64,000 bases of DNA from Eremophila alpestris peregrina. Taxonomy: Eukaryota > Chordata > Aves > Passeriformes > Alaudidae. This document shows, one piece after another, positions 50,941 through 62,200 of the stretch. The DNA lies in assembly GCA_009792885.1 (NCBI GenBank), contig WMCF01000015.1, positions 13,415,667 through 13,479,666 of the forward strand. The letters run 5' to 3'. Under the pieces are notes generated by a model. The model was not told the DNA's origin. It worked only from the letters and a program-made list of their open reading frames with translations, and did not search any database. Within the stretch, counting starts at the first letter, position 1; every line of letters begins with the position of its first letter. The translations under genes were made by a program, and so were the position numbers.

Positions 50941-53654
50941 AAATGATGTTTTTACTGCATAGAAATTGCATGTTTACTTTGAGAGTTGAGTGTACAAATA
51001 AATTAAAACTGATCATAGTACAGCTTCGATATTTTTTGTGAAAACATACCAAACCAAAACAAAACCAGAGAAGTTTATGAAATAAAATTTTAAATTTTTT
51101 GTCCAAATTTAAAAACAGTGTGATGAATCTTTGCTAAACTTATTTACAAACCACCACACAGTGAATCAAGGGGGTGTGTATCCTGGTGTATAATGAAGTT
51201 TTGCAAGTGTTTTGAAATCAAACTCTAATAGTTACCTCTTCTTGCACTTGTATTTTAATAGGTATTATCATTGACATAAACAGGAATTGATGTCTAGCTG
51301 GTCAAATAGTACTAAATAGACATAGCAGATAGCTAAAATTTTACTTAGATTACCTTATTTTTCCCAGCTTCAGTGTGGCTATCGTTAATAATCTTAGTAT
51401 GATTCTAATGATATTTAATCTTTTTTAGCTTTTTAAAATCCATCTCCTAAAGTCACATAAAAATTCAGCATAAAATATTGAGAAAATTTCTAAGTTTCGT
51501 ATTTGAGAAGAAGGCATTAAAAGCTCAAATAAATCCTGAAGATCTGCAGGACAATTGATTTCCAAAATTATTCTTTAAGCACTTTGTGATAATAAACGTA
51601 TTTTAAAATCTTTTTGAATCCAATTAATTATTCTAAGAATATTATGTTTGGTAATATTATTAGTTCAATCATAAATTGCCAGTTGCTGATATTAGCAACT
51701 AGCAGGCTGAAAATCAGAATATCTATGACATTAAAAATTTCAGGGTTTTAGATAAAGAAACAGATACTTTTGAGACTATATATGAAAGCAAATATCTTCA
51801 AAAAGATATTTTCGAAAAGTTTCAAGCAGCAGTTTGAAGCTTTTTTCAGAAGAGAACAAAAGACACTTTGATCTCCAGATGATGCTTCTATCAGCAGTAG
51901 CTACAAAAAATGATTATACAAATAGCATATTTCATTATTGTGACATAGCAGTAGAGAATTATTTTACATGTCTGTTACTAAAAACAAATTGTAAAAAGAG
52001 AATGTAAAATGTAATTTTTGAAACTTTCAGAAGAATTTTTATGGAATTTTAGAATAGTTATTTATTCTCAGGTAGAATTTTCTTCCTTGGTTTCACAGAA
52101 TTTCTCTGGGAAGACAGGTTTTTCTTCCACTACACAACAATCTTGTGCAAAATGCTTGGACTCTTTCATCTCAGGACCAATTCATAAGCTGTAGGAGACT
52201 ACCACAGATAACACTTAAAGGTAGCTGAGGGTCTCTCTTAAGATCAATATTTAAGAGCCAAGACAGACTTAAGCTCAATATTACCTCTTTTTACAAATGG
52301 GAAAAATCCAACCTAAATTGTTCTATTGCTTCAAGAATTACATGCAGTTCTTCTGTTAGTGAAAAGATTTAGGGATATAGCTCTCTGCATGCTGCGATGA
52401 AGATTTGCCACTAAAGTCTAATTTGATTTATCAATCAGCCAATTAGTGTATTATTAAAAATTCACTGCAGGGTCAATCTCTTGTTGATTTACATAATTAA
52501 GTTATCTGCTTTCTAAGCTAGGGTGCTTGGCAATCAGTAAAGTCTGTAGGCCAAATTCCACCCTCCCCTTTCTACACAACTTTACAGCAAGGAGCTGTCT
52601 CATAGACTTTGGCAGAAATACTCACATGAGTAACGTGCCATGTGAGCGTCATTGTCTGTGAAACAAGAGCAGCACACTAGAATGAATCTAGAAAGACCTT
52701 AATTTCCATTAAGGCACTAAATGAATGGTGTGAGCATAAAGGAGGAAGAGCCTTGCTTTTCTCCAAGTAGATTCAAATAAATATGTTATGCTGTGCAATA
52801 ATGTCAGCTTGTAATTTTAAATTCTAGCTAGTGCTCATGACACTTAATGTGAAACTTAATACAAAATTCTTAGCCAGAAATGAGACTTTCAGAAAAGTGA
52901 AGGTACAAAGGTATTACATAAAATGTGAATCATGCAGAATTTAATACAAATGCTTAATGACATATAGGACTAACAGAGAAATACTTTTTATTTTGAGACT
53001 TCTGGAACTCCTTTTAAATCTAGAAATATTATTTTTGCTCAATTTCATGTCAATTCAAACTGTAATGAAAGCTTCCATAAAATGCAACAAAATTTCAAGT
53101 GATCGGAAATTTCATTGCCATGGGATTTTCTAGAGCTTAAAATACCAAACCCAGCAAATTCATCATTATAAGTGTTCATGTCTTTCAGTGGAAACAAAGT
53201 ATGATAAACACTAATCACTTCAGAAAACTGCTCCCCCACAATTATTATGTCAGGTCTTTGCTGCTGGATCTCACCTGCTAAGTATGAACAAAAGATATTG
53301 ATGTCAAGAAGTTGTGCATATGCTGAAAAAACACCAGACAAACAAGGTGTAAGTTCACCAGAAATTATGTAACACAGTGAAGACTTCTGAATTATGCTTT
53401 TTTACTAAATGCAGACTTCTGTAAACCTTGATGCTCAGATGGTTCTCAAATAACAAAGATTTGAGAAAATACTCATTAATTGGGGTGATAAATTGGAAAC
53501 AAAAAAAATCATGTTTCTTTGCTTTTTGTGCTACCTGCAAATGAGATACTTAAGGAAACAAACACTTCCTAAAAAAACCCTCATTTAAAGACCAAGATAT
53601 TCAGGAAACAATGGTTAGATTCTGCAATGAATCATATAAAAGAACTGTCTTTGG
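50941..53654. other. Unique, strongly AT-rich non-coding DNA
   Basis: The interval 51350-51800 is especially AT-rich. Homeodomain-like cores (CAATTAG, TAATTA) occur around 52430-52510. A 98-codon open frame on the minus strand (53045-53341) contains a 48-bp segment bounded by a CAG acceptor and a GTGAGA donor (53275-53322), but no gene model supports it. Confidence 0.6.
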
Positions 53655-53711
53655 TTAGTGGATGGACTCAATGATCCTAGAGGTCTTTCCCAATGCAAGA
53701 ATTTCTGATTA
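53655..53711 (+). mobile_element. CR1 LINE, short 3' tail remnant
   Basis: GATGGACTCAATGATCCTAG, AGGTCTTTCCCAATGCAAGA and ATTTCTGATTACAGAATTCT follow the last 60 bp of CR1 (GGACTNGATGATC, AGGTCCCTTCCAAC, ATTCTATGATTCTATG). The copy is short and diverged. Confidence 0.65.
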
Positions 53712-55840
53712 CAGAATTCTATATAAAGGATCCTTTTTCGTGCGTTTCACACTTCCAACAGACGTGCCATCAGAAAATAAAAGCAATACTTAAAAAGATA
53801 AAAATTATTTGGCTATTTAAATCAGTCATGGATATTGATGAAAAAAAACCCCAAGACAATAAAAAGGAAGAGAATTATTTTTCATTACAAGTTACTTCCT
53901 AAATAGCATCTTAAATACTACCCATAAAGTTAGTTTCATCTTCTTTTTTGTTGCATTTTCTGTAGGATGCCATTAATTTATTATTTTGCTAAATTCTTCC
54001 TTACGCTGAGGATTCTGTTAGTTCTTTAATAATGTCCTTTATTGTGAATTTAAAAGGCTAGGGTGACTCTCTGTGAAAAAAAAAAAAAAAACCAAACTGG
54101 AAATTCTGCTTATTTGAAAAGGACAAAGAGGAAAAAAAGTCAAATTGCACTACAAATTTAGGAGGTGGTGAATAATAGTATCAAAACCTGCATGGTTGTT
54201 CTGGTCTTTCTTTTAAATATTTTATTATTTCAATCTTTTTGAGTTCAAATCATTAAGCTCCAACAGATGAGACAGGGAAAGAAAAAATTTTCAATGGAAA
54301 GTCAGGGACATCCCTTAAAGGTGTGCCTAGATGTCTACGTATTTCAAGTGGAAAAGAACAAATTATTGACACTTATAATAAATTCATTGAGACACCAGAC
54401 TTTGACCTATCATTTGTTAGAAAAGATATTATGAGAAGTGGCATCCACAGCTAGCTTATATACTACACAGACAGGCCAATAATTTTACCCTACGAATTCC
54501 AAATGGGGTGAATTTTAATATGTAATATATGAAAAATTAATCAGAAAAGCATAAGAAACTAATAATTCGTGCTGCTGTTGCTGAAAAGAATGGGACTATG
54601 AGCATTTTACTCAAAAACTTTTAAAAACCAGAATTGTCAGCAGCTATAAGCTAAAGATACCCATTTTAAAGTGACATGTGAAACTGAAAAAAGAAAACTT
54701 GAGCAGTGAAAAGGAATAAAAGTTGTAAACACTAATCTTTTTGTTATGAATATTAACAACTGATACTTAAGCACGCATAGAAGCTGATGCAAGGCTTTGG
54801 AATTAGTACTTCTTTTCCTTTTATGTTAGCAGAAAAGGTGCTTTCTCTCTCAATAGAGATTCATGCAAAGGATGAATCAAGACTGCACATATCAGCATTT
54901 GATTATTTTGCTTGTGCAGAAATACATTATGTGGTTTATAGCATCATTCCTGCAACGTAAGAATACAGGGCACATTCTCATTTAGAACATCGGAGATTAA
55001 CTTATTTAAAAGCAAGGAACTGTCCTTACTAGTTAGTGTGTTAGAGCTGAAAACTATTTAATTGAGCACTGTCAGTGACAGAATTATGCACCTATTGTTT
55101 TATCTGTAATTCGCTGCATAAAGCATTTTCCAAATAATCCAGAATGAATATTTGTCACAAGAAATTTATGGTCAAAGACCAAACAAATACATAAAAAGTG
55201 AACATGAAGTCATCTACTACATGTAAGTTTACTGTGAGCAGCACAGCTGAGATATGATGTTCTCAGCCAAATAAACTTTCCTTCTAAACAAGTATCCTTG
55301 TCCTCAGTAATGAGCAGTCTTGAAAGCTTAGGCAAAAGCATAAAACAGGGCAAACTACAGGGCAAGTATACAGCACCTCTCAGTGATCTATAATGTCAGT
55401 AATTCAGCAAGACAGAGATACCATCATGCTCAAGCAGCACTAAAAGTGTCATCTGACAGATGAGGCACAAGAGAGATAATAGTGCAAGTGAGTCTTAGAT
55501 TTGGCTTAACATCCAGAACTTTTTGGCTGAAGTCTTTTGAAAGTGTCCTCTGATTGTAAATGCTCACCTCAAAGGCTGCCAAGAACAGAAGCACTCCACA
55601 TTAGCCAACAATAAAAATAGTCCACTTTTCTCATCTGAGTAAAGGAGACTAAGAGTCTTAATTTCTGTGGTATTTTCACTGGCATTAGGAAGACCTGATT
55701 AAACTTTGTGAAAATATGACATTTAAACACATCTAAAGAGCTATCGATAAAATAAATGGCTACAGTTCATTAACATTTGAGTTAATTAAGTTAATTTATT
55801 TCAAATCCCAGTGCCCTCTCTAACTCATTCTCTGCAAAGT
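53712..55840. other. Unique AT-rich non-coding DNA
   Basis: An A run lies at about 54077-54092. No gene or other repeat is recognised. Confidence 0.65.
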
Positions 55841-56102
55841 GGACAAGGGGTTCTGGTTTTAAACTGAAAGGTGGTAGATTCAGACTAGATACGTAGAAGA
55901 AATTTTTACAGTGGGGAAACTGGACTAGGTTGTCCAGAGGGGTTCTGCATATTCCCATCCATGGAAACATTCAGGATCAGGTCCAATGGGATTCTGAGCA
56001 ACCTGATCAAGTTGAAGATGTCCCTGCCCATTGCAGTGTGATGGGGACTAGATAGACTGTAAAAGACTCTTCTAACCCAAACCACTCTATGGTTCTGTGA
56101 AA
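55841..56102 (+). mobile_element. CR1 LINE, 3' end fragment
   Basis: Reads in order GGACAAGGGGTTCTGGTTTT, AAACTGAAAGGTGGTAGATT, CAGACTAGATACGTAGAAG, AAATTTTTACAGTGGGGAAA, GGTTGTCCAGAGGGGTTCTG, CATGGAAACATTCAGGATCA, GAGCAACCTGATCAAGTTG, AAGATGTCCCTGCCCATTGC, CTTCTAACCCAAACCACTC and TATGGTTCTGTGA. This is the standard CR1 3' region in plus orientation, truncated at the 5' side near 55841. Many substitutions and a few small indels mark it as old. Confidence 0.92.
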
Positions 56103-56769
56103 TGAAGGGTGTGGTGGTGGATGTGAAACTGTGACACTTTGTGAAGTTACTTAGAGTGATCATCGCAGGTGTGACCTAGCTCCCCAAAGGCTGAATATTC
56201 CTGCATTAAAAATACTTTGGATCAGGCCCTGTCTGAGTGGTTTGAAGAGTATTTTAGCTTCTGTAGCATATGAAGAGAGTGTTTCCATACATGACTGTTT
56301 ATGATGAGCCCCTACAGTGAATCCACCAACACATGGATTCAGGTAAAATTCAAACAGTAGATGTATGTTAAAATCATGTTCCAGTATTTATTTCACCTAC
56401 CTATATGGAATGATCTAACATATACTAAACTTTTGTCTTAAAAATTCTCCATAGCAGAATAACATTTGCAGGAGCTATCCAATCTCAAAACATCAGTATA
56501 TACCTCCAAGTTAGTCATCAGATTGCAATTAGTGCAATTAGGCTCTACTGTGCCTGTAGCTGGTGCTAATTTATGCTGCTTTAGAGAATATAAAACCATG
56601 TCACTAATGTTTAATTAGAAGGGCAGGGTAGATAGGTGGAGATATTAAAGAATTACAGTGCCATTAACAGAACAGATACATAGAAGTAAAAAAGACCATC
56701 TGCCACATCAGAGAGGCAGCATTTCGCTGTACCTTAAGAAGCCTACTGACAACTCCAGAAACAGGGGGT
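56103..56769. other. Unique AT-rich non-coding DNA
   Basis: No gene or dispersed repeat is recognised. Confidence 0.65.
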
Positions 56770-57051
56770 CTGAAAAATGAATGCCAAAGGGGTCACAGCA
56801 GGGTGCCAACATTGCTGCCTCCATGCCTTTCAGACTTGGGCCATGCATGGGGATGGGGACATTGGCACCAAGATGACATTAGGGTGAGGGGTAAGGTTCA
56901 GAGAGCTGCAGAGCCTAGAGCTCCAGGGAAAATGGGCCTGGAAAATGTATTGCAAAGGTATCATGGTAGGGTTCCTACATTAGTATCTTCACACTTAATA
57001 TAGGTCACCAGTGGTGGAGGGATTGGCTGAAGTTATATGAAGATAGGGTGA
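56770..57051 (+). repeat. Diverged local duplication, unit offset about 168 bp
   Basis: The stretch from 56770 (CTGAAAAATGAATGCCAAAG, then GGTCACAGCAGGGTGCC, ending at ATTAGGGTGA near 56886) aligns by eye with the stretch from 56938 (CTGGAAAATGTATTGCAAAG, then GTATCATGGTAGGGTTCC, ending at GATAGGGTGA near 57051). The second copy runs directly into a CR1 3' region, so the first copy may be a duplicated piece of the same CR1 or an older duplication beside it. Confidence 0.5.
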
Positions 57052-57427
57052 AATCACTTGACTTGTTTACTATAGACAGAGACTGAAGGGAGACAAGTTT
57101 TCAGTCTGTGGTTTCCTCACGAGGGCAAGTGCTGGGGTGAGAGCCAATATCTCCTCATTGATGACCAGAAAGAAAACATGTGTGAGTGGTCTGAAGTTGT
57201 GTAAGGGGAGATTTAGGGAAAGGTTCTTCATCCATGGCTGGGCACTGGGAGACGTTCCCCAAAGAAATGATTATGGCACCAGACCTGCAAGATTTCAAGA
57301 AGCATTTGGACAATGCTTTCAGGCATATGGCATCATTCTCGGGGTGATTCCTCACAGGGCCAGGAGTTGGACTTCGATGATCCTGGTATGTCCCTTCCCA
57401 CTCAGGTATTCTTTGATTCTATGGCTC
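56985..57427 (+). mobile_element. CR1 LINE, 3' end fragment (same subfamily as 46510-47305)
   Basis: It shares block order with the copy at 46510-47305: GAAATCACTTGACTTGTTTA (compare GAGGTCACTTGATCTGTTCT), AGACTGAAGGGAGAC, AAGCATTTGGACAATGCTTT, CAGGCATATGGCATCATTCT, GGGCCAGGAGTTGGACTTCG, ATGATCCTGGTATGTCCCTT and TTGATTCTATGGCTC. It has a longer stretch (57090-57290, including GGGGAGATTTAGGGAAAGGT and TTCTTCATCC) that the 46510 copy lacks, so that copy carries an internal deletion or the two belong to different variants. The 5' boundary is uncertain because of the local duplication. Confidence 0.88.
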
Positions 57428-58294
57428 TAAATACAACCCATTGTGTTTTTGATGGATATTAGGTGGGTAAGTTTTGCCCTTCCCAGTTGTTAGTATTAGA
57501 AGATCCAGGCTGCAAATCTGTAGCATATAGTTTGGTTCAGATTTAGGCTACTCTTTTGAAAATCATTTTCCTCGTAGCAAAGTATTTTTATAGAACGCAA
57601 TTGACATCTTATTTCCCAGTTCAATCTCAAGGATATATATCTTATAGGTTGTTAATATATATCAACAAGATTTTCTTTCTGTATGAATATTCTGGATTTA
57701 CTGCATTACTTGGCTGAAACAAAAACTCCAAATCTGTTGATTTCTACAAGTTGCAGCAACATTATTTCCAATCTTACATATTTACAGCTGCAGCTCCTTT
57801 TTTATAGCAGCATCAATTCCTCACAGAGCAACCCCCAAAACCAACTAGATTTGCAAGCTAACCAATGTATTTATGTAAGCAGAGAGAGCCAACTGTCTGT
57901 AGTCTGACAAATCATAAAAGGAACTGTGGCATGCTCTTATATTACAGTAAAAAAACTTATCTATCAAGTGGGAAATTATAACGCTTGCTGATATTTTCAG
58001 CTAAAAGAGACAGTAGCACACCCTCTTGATCTCACAAACCATTTTCTCTAAGTACCTACAAAGCAAAATTATACACCAATCTAAAAAATGCAGAACAGTT
58101 TGTATGTGAAATACTGCAATCAAGCCTTCTATGCATACATACCATCTTTTAGAAGATGGCCTTTTGCAAATCACTGATTTTCAGTCAAACAGAGATGTAA
58201 TCTAAGGGATCTGATGTTTGTTACCAGATATATGAAAATTTCCAACATATATGTGACAAAAATGTCATTTGAATAAAAGAAGTTATGGGAAGAA
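57428..58294. other. Unique AT-rich non-coding DNA
   Basis: No gene is recognised. A small perfect hairpin-like palindrome CATCTTTTAGAAGATG lies at about 58143-58158. Confidence 0.6.
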
Positions 58295-58374
58295 GGGAAG
58301 GGAAGGGAAGGGAAGGGAAGGGAAGGGAAGGGAAGGGAAGGGAAGGGAAGGGAAGGGAAGGGAAGGGAAGGGAA
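58295..58374. repeat. GGGAA pentanucleotide microsatellite, 16 perfect units
   Basis: 80 bp of uninterrupted GGGAA from 58295 to 58374. The minus-strand open frame that crosses it codes for a repeated Leu-Pro-Phe-Pro-Ser pattern, an artefact of the repeat. Confidence 0.97.
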
Positions 58375-58664
58375 AGATTTTTCACATGCCCATATGAAAA
58401 ATAATTATTTTCACAACAGATTTTAATAAAGAACAAGAAAACCAAAAATCCCCATGTAAAAAAAACGAAATTGTGTCCTTTGAACTGTGTCCTTTTTTCG
58501 TCAAAAGATGAATTGTTCAGTGAAAAGGTATTAATCCTATCCATCATCTTTTTTCCTCTATGCTTATATATGAATTTGTATAAAGAGACATTATTTAAAC
58601 ATCATAAACCTTACTCAAACTGTGACAAAAAATCTGAAAAAAAAATCTTATTATAATTCAAGCT
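58375..58664. other. Unique AT-rich non-coding DNA between microsatellites
   Basis: Nothing gene-like is seen. Short A runs lie near 58459 and 58637. Confidence 0.6.
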
Positions 58665-58692
58665 GTTTGTTTGTTTGTTTGTTTGTTTGTTT
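58665..58692. repeat. GTTT tetranucleotide microsatellite, 7 units
   Basis: Seven perfect GTTT units. Confidence 0.95.
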
Positions 58693-59084
58693 CCTTTTGG
58701 CATTTAATTCTGAATGCTATAAGCATATTCTAGTACTTCTCATTTTCATATCACACACTCTAGCAGCTTTAGAAAGGCAGACTTATGCTTTCTCTCCAGC
58801 TAAGGTAAAGTACGCACAATTATATTCCTTATTGGAAAGAACCCTAAATTTAACACTAAAACCTGTCAATGTTTTCCCTTCTGTAACTGGAGGATCTTTG
58901 ATGATTCTCAAAATCACAAATGTCTCACCTCTGTGTTGTTACATGTCCCATTCTATTACTCTGAGGTAGTTTTCCTTCCTGGAATTACTGCATAGACCAA
59001 TCACATATCACATACGCAGTAAGACTCATGTCTTAACCCAGCTGGGTTTGCACTTTTACTCCTGACATATGATGCAATAAATCC
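58693..59084. other. Unique non-coding DNA
   Basis: No gene or dispersed repeat is recognised in these 390 bp. Confidence 0.6.
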
Positions 59085-59105
59085 ATCTTCTCTTTTTTTT
59101 TCTTT

Positions 59106-59154
<49 letters not shown>

Positions 59155-59165
59155 TTTTTTTTTTT
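59085..59165. repeat. Poly-T tract with a 44-base uninterrupted T run
   Basis: A pyrimidine lead-in (TCTTCTC, T9, C, T4, C) is followed by 44 T residues at 59108-59151, then ATA and more T up to the assembly gap. Homopolymers of this length are often mis-sized in assemblies. Confidence 0.9.
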
Positions 59166-59210
59166 NNNNNNNNNNNNNNNNNNNNNNNNNNNNNNNNNNN
59201 NNNNNNNNNN
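59166..59210. other. Assembly gap (45 N)
   Basis: 45 unknown bases follow directly on the T run. True length and content are unknown. Open frames crossing it on the minus strand (Lys runs plus unknown residues) are artefacts. Confidence 0.98.
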
Positions 59211-62200
59211 GTCTTTTAGCCTTTTGTTTTCTGATTGGGGCCCAAGATTCCCTGAGTTTGTTATTTTCCCAAAGACAACAAGGTACAAGGAAGTTTAATT
59301 TGCCAGTGTAGAGCAAAACACTCTGGGGTAGTTTTAATTGTCTTAACAGAGCTTCTTTGTCCAGAGGACTTATTAATGTTTTGTCAATGGCATAGCCATT
59401 AAAATGACAGTTCAGAACTACATATGGCATACCTGAAGCTGGTTTCAACTTGAAATAATTACTTATATAGTAGCATTTATCTCATCTAAATTTGTCTGCC
59501 TAAAAGCTGAGCATAAAGCCCAAGATAATTTTCAATATTTGTTGTAATGTTAATGAAAGAGACAGGTGCCTTTATGGGACAATTATTCCTGCCATCATTT
59601 TGGTTGGGTATGCAGCACTTTTGGAAAAGGTGGTATGTCTGTTGCCTGTGGAATTATTCTGGATGGCTGGTATGCCACTGGCTGGCTAACTTTGACACAC
59701 GCAGTGAATTGTTCTTTGCTTTAAAAATTCATTATACATACCCCAAGATAGGATGTCTTATCTCTAGCTTGTTTCTAGGCAGAAAGTGTTGAAATGTTCA
59801 AGTGCCCTAGGTGAGTTTTTTGGGGTTTGCTTTTGGTTTTTGATCCTGGCTTTAAATCAGCAGGAGAGTACACACCCAGCTGTATGGGTGTATGTGTGCT
59901 CTTTACCTATGAGAGACTGCTTTGTTCTCATGCTTCTGAAGCCAGTGGAAGGACAAAGCAAACACTGAAAGATTAAATAAACATAAGACGATATATTGGG
60001 CTGTATCAGGACTGAGTTGGCACCAAAAGATTCTAACAACTGCTACTACCAAATAGTCTGCTTTCATACAGGAGGAATCTCAGGAAATATACAGTTGTCA
60101 TGAAGTCTCTTTCATCATCCCCAGTCTCTAGAAATGGTGAAGGTCTGAAACTGTCCATAAGCACAGTGTTTATGATTACCATAACTGACCACTGAAGCCA
60201 TGCACAGCCAAAGTCTGCTCTGAGTTCCCTGCATATGTGGAGGGAGCTTGGATTGTGCAGCTGGTTGTATTTGATGGAAAACAATATTGTATAAATGCCT
60301 AAGTTCTAAATGAGCATTTTATCTGCTCTTGCAAAAGAAATTTGATTTGCATTCAATTAATGTCACAAGTGTGCTTCAGTGAAAAGTATCCTAATCCAGT
60401 AAGTATTGTGCTATCTTCCATAAAAGTAAAATAAATACATTTTCCTTGAGATGCTGAAGTAATAAAAAACAAGCATATTTTCCACTCAAATAATTTAAGT
60501 CTTTTAGGTTTTTTCTGGTCTCCCATCAGTTCTCTACTACTTTATCAAAAAGAAAGAATAGAGAGAAAAAATAACTCAGAGGAAAAGAAGAAAAGAATCA
60601 TTGCCTACCAGCTTAGCAATTATAAAGAAAAGGAAGAAAAGGAGAGAGTATCAGATAAATTTTCTTATTGCTAACAGCAGCAAAAATCCCTAGAGAAAAG
60701 GATTTTAATGCCATCCACTGAAGAGAAAAAACGCCTGAGCCAGCAGCTTGGTATTACAATACTTTTTAAGGTTTCTCTAGGGATGCTTTGGAAGAGAAAA
60801 TAAACATATATGTAGTGGTGGTGAAGAAGGCCTAGACTTTGATCTAATGTGAATTCCAGTTCAAGTTAACTAGTTAAATCTCCTCAGATGCTTTCATCCT
60901 GTTGAATTCCTGAATACAGGTGTGCAAGAATAAAATATAGAAAAATATAGAGCAATACATTTCACATAAAAGTGTTGTCCCATCAGGAGCCTTAGGAAGC
61001 CCTTGTGTTTCCAGAAGTTGAGCCTCTCCTGTGACTCCAGGTGCTAAAGGGGGAAGGAAACACTATGAGCCCTTTATTTTTTGAAGAGTGTAACCTGCTT
61101 TCTGGTATGTCCTGGCAGTTGCATGTTCCCTTTGAAAAAACAGTAAAGCAAACTGCCCCTTAATCCATGGTACATAAATTGCAAAACCACAACATCTATT
61201 GCCTTTGTGCCAGCAAAAATGCCAGCAAAACTTTATGGTAGATAAACTCTATTACCTCACAGCAGAAGATCGAATTACTTAATCCTCAATTCTCTTTCTC
61301 TTCCTTGTTTATAAAAAGATGACCAAATTAATGGAATTTATTCTGGTTCTGGTTCATAATTATTTTTCAAATGCAGGGGCCAGAGGTTAGGCATGTCTGG
61401 GAATTTGACTCCTCAGGTTTAAATATTCAGCATGCCAGATGTCAAGGACAATAATCCCACAGTAAAGGCATTAAAAATTAGAAATTTGCAGCTCTGGAGT
61501 CCACAGAGATTAAATCAAAAGCTAGTTTCTCAAATACTTTTGGGATGGGATGAGAAAAAGTAACAGCACTCTGCAAGAAAGGAAGAAAACCTTTAGTTAT
61601 CCAGTTGCATTTTAGAGATGTAGAAAGTATTAAATACACTGAAAGGCTTTATGGGATATTAGAGGATTATTTAGGTGTTTGCTTCCTGGTGATAACATTG
61701 GTTATGACAGTGAATCATTATAGATATATCGATGCAATAATATCACAAGATTGCCCGATAAACACTGCAGAAATACTGTTTATTTTGCTGTTGGATGCTG
61801 TGCAAGCAGCTTTTTGGCTAGCTGGAAATTAAAGCAAACTCCTCAGAAAACAGGATCTTGAAGAAATTTAGGTGGAGATAAGCAACTTTAAGCTAAAGGA
61901 AATGAAAGAACCTGATTTAAGTTCAGAGGACAAACAAGCACATCCATACATAAACAAAAATAGGCGTGCAGACACACTCAAGAGGCTTAATAGATGAAAG
62001 ATGGAGGAGGGAAAATGGAAGGCTGCAGTTCAGTGAAGATCCTTAATTGATTAGAATGCCCACAGCAGCAAGAAACAACTGGAGGAATCAATTAAATATT
62101 ACAGATGAGTTATGGCAAGCATAAAACTCGTAAATAATCAAGTGAAGGTAAAAAAAATAGACAAGTGGAAAAGATCCAAGATAATGAGATATACTAGAGG

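Noticed and set aside
58221..58547. 108-codon minus-strand frame with Leu-Pro-Phe-Pro-Ser repeats
   Set aside because: The repeated peptide is simply the GGGAA microsatellite read on the other strand.
59001..59448. Minus-strand frames with long Lys runs
   Set aside because: They read through the poly-T tract and the N gap.
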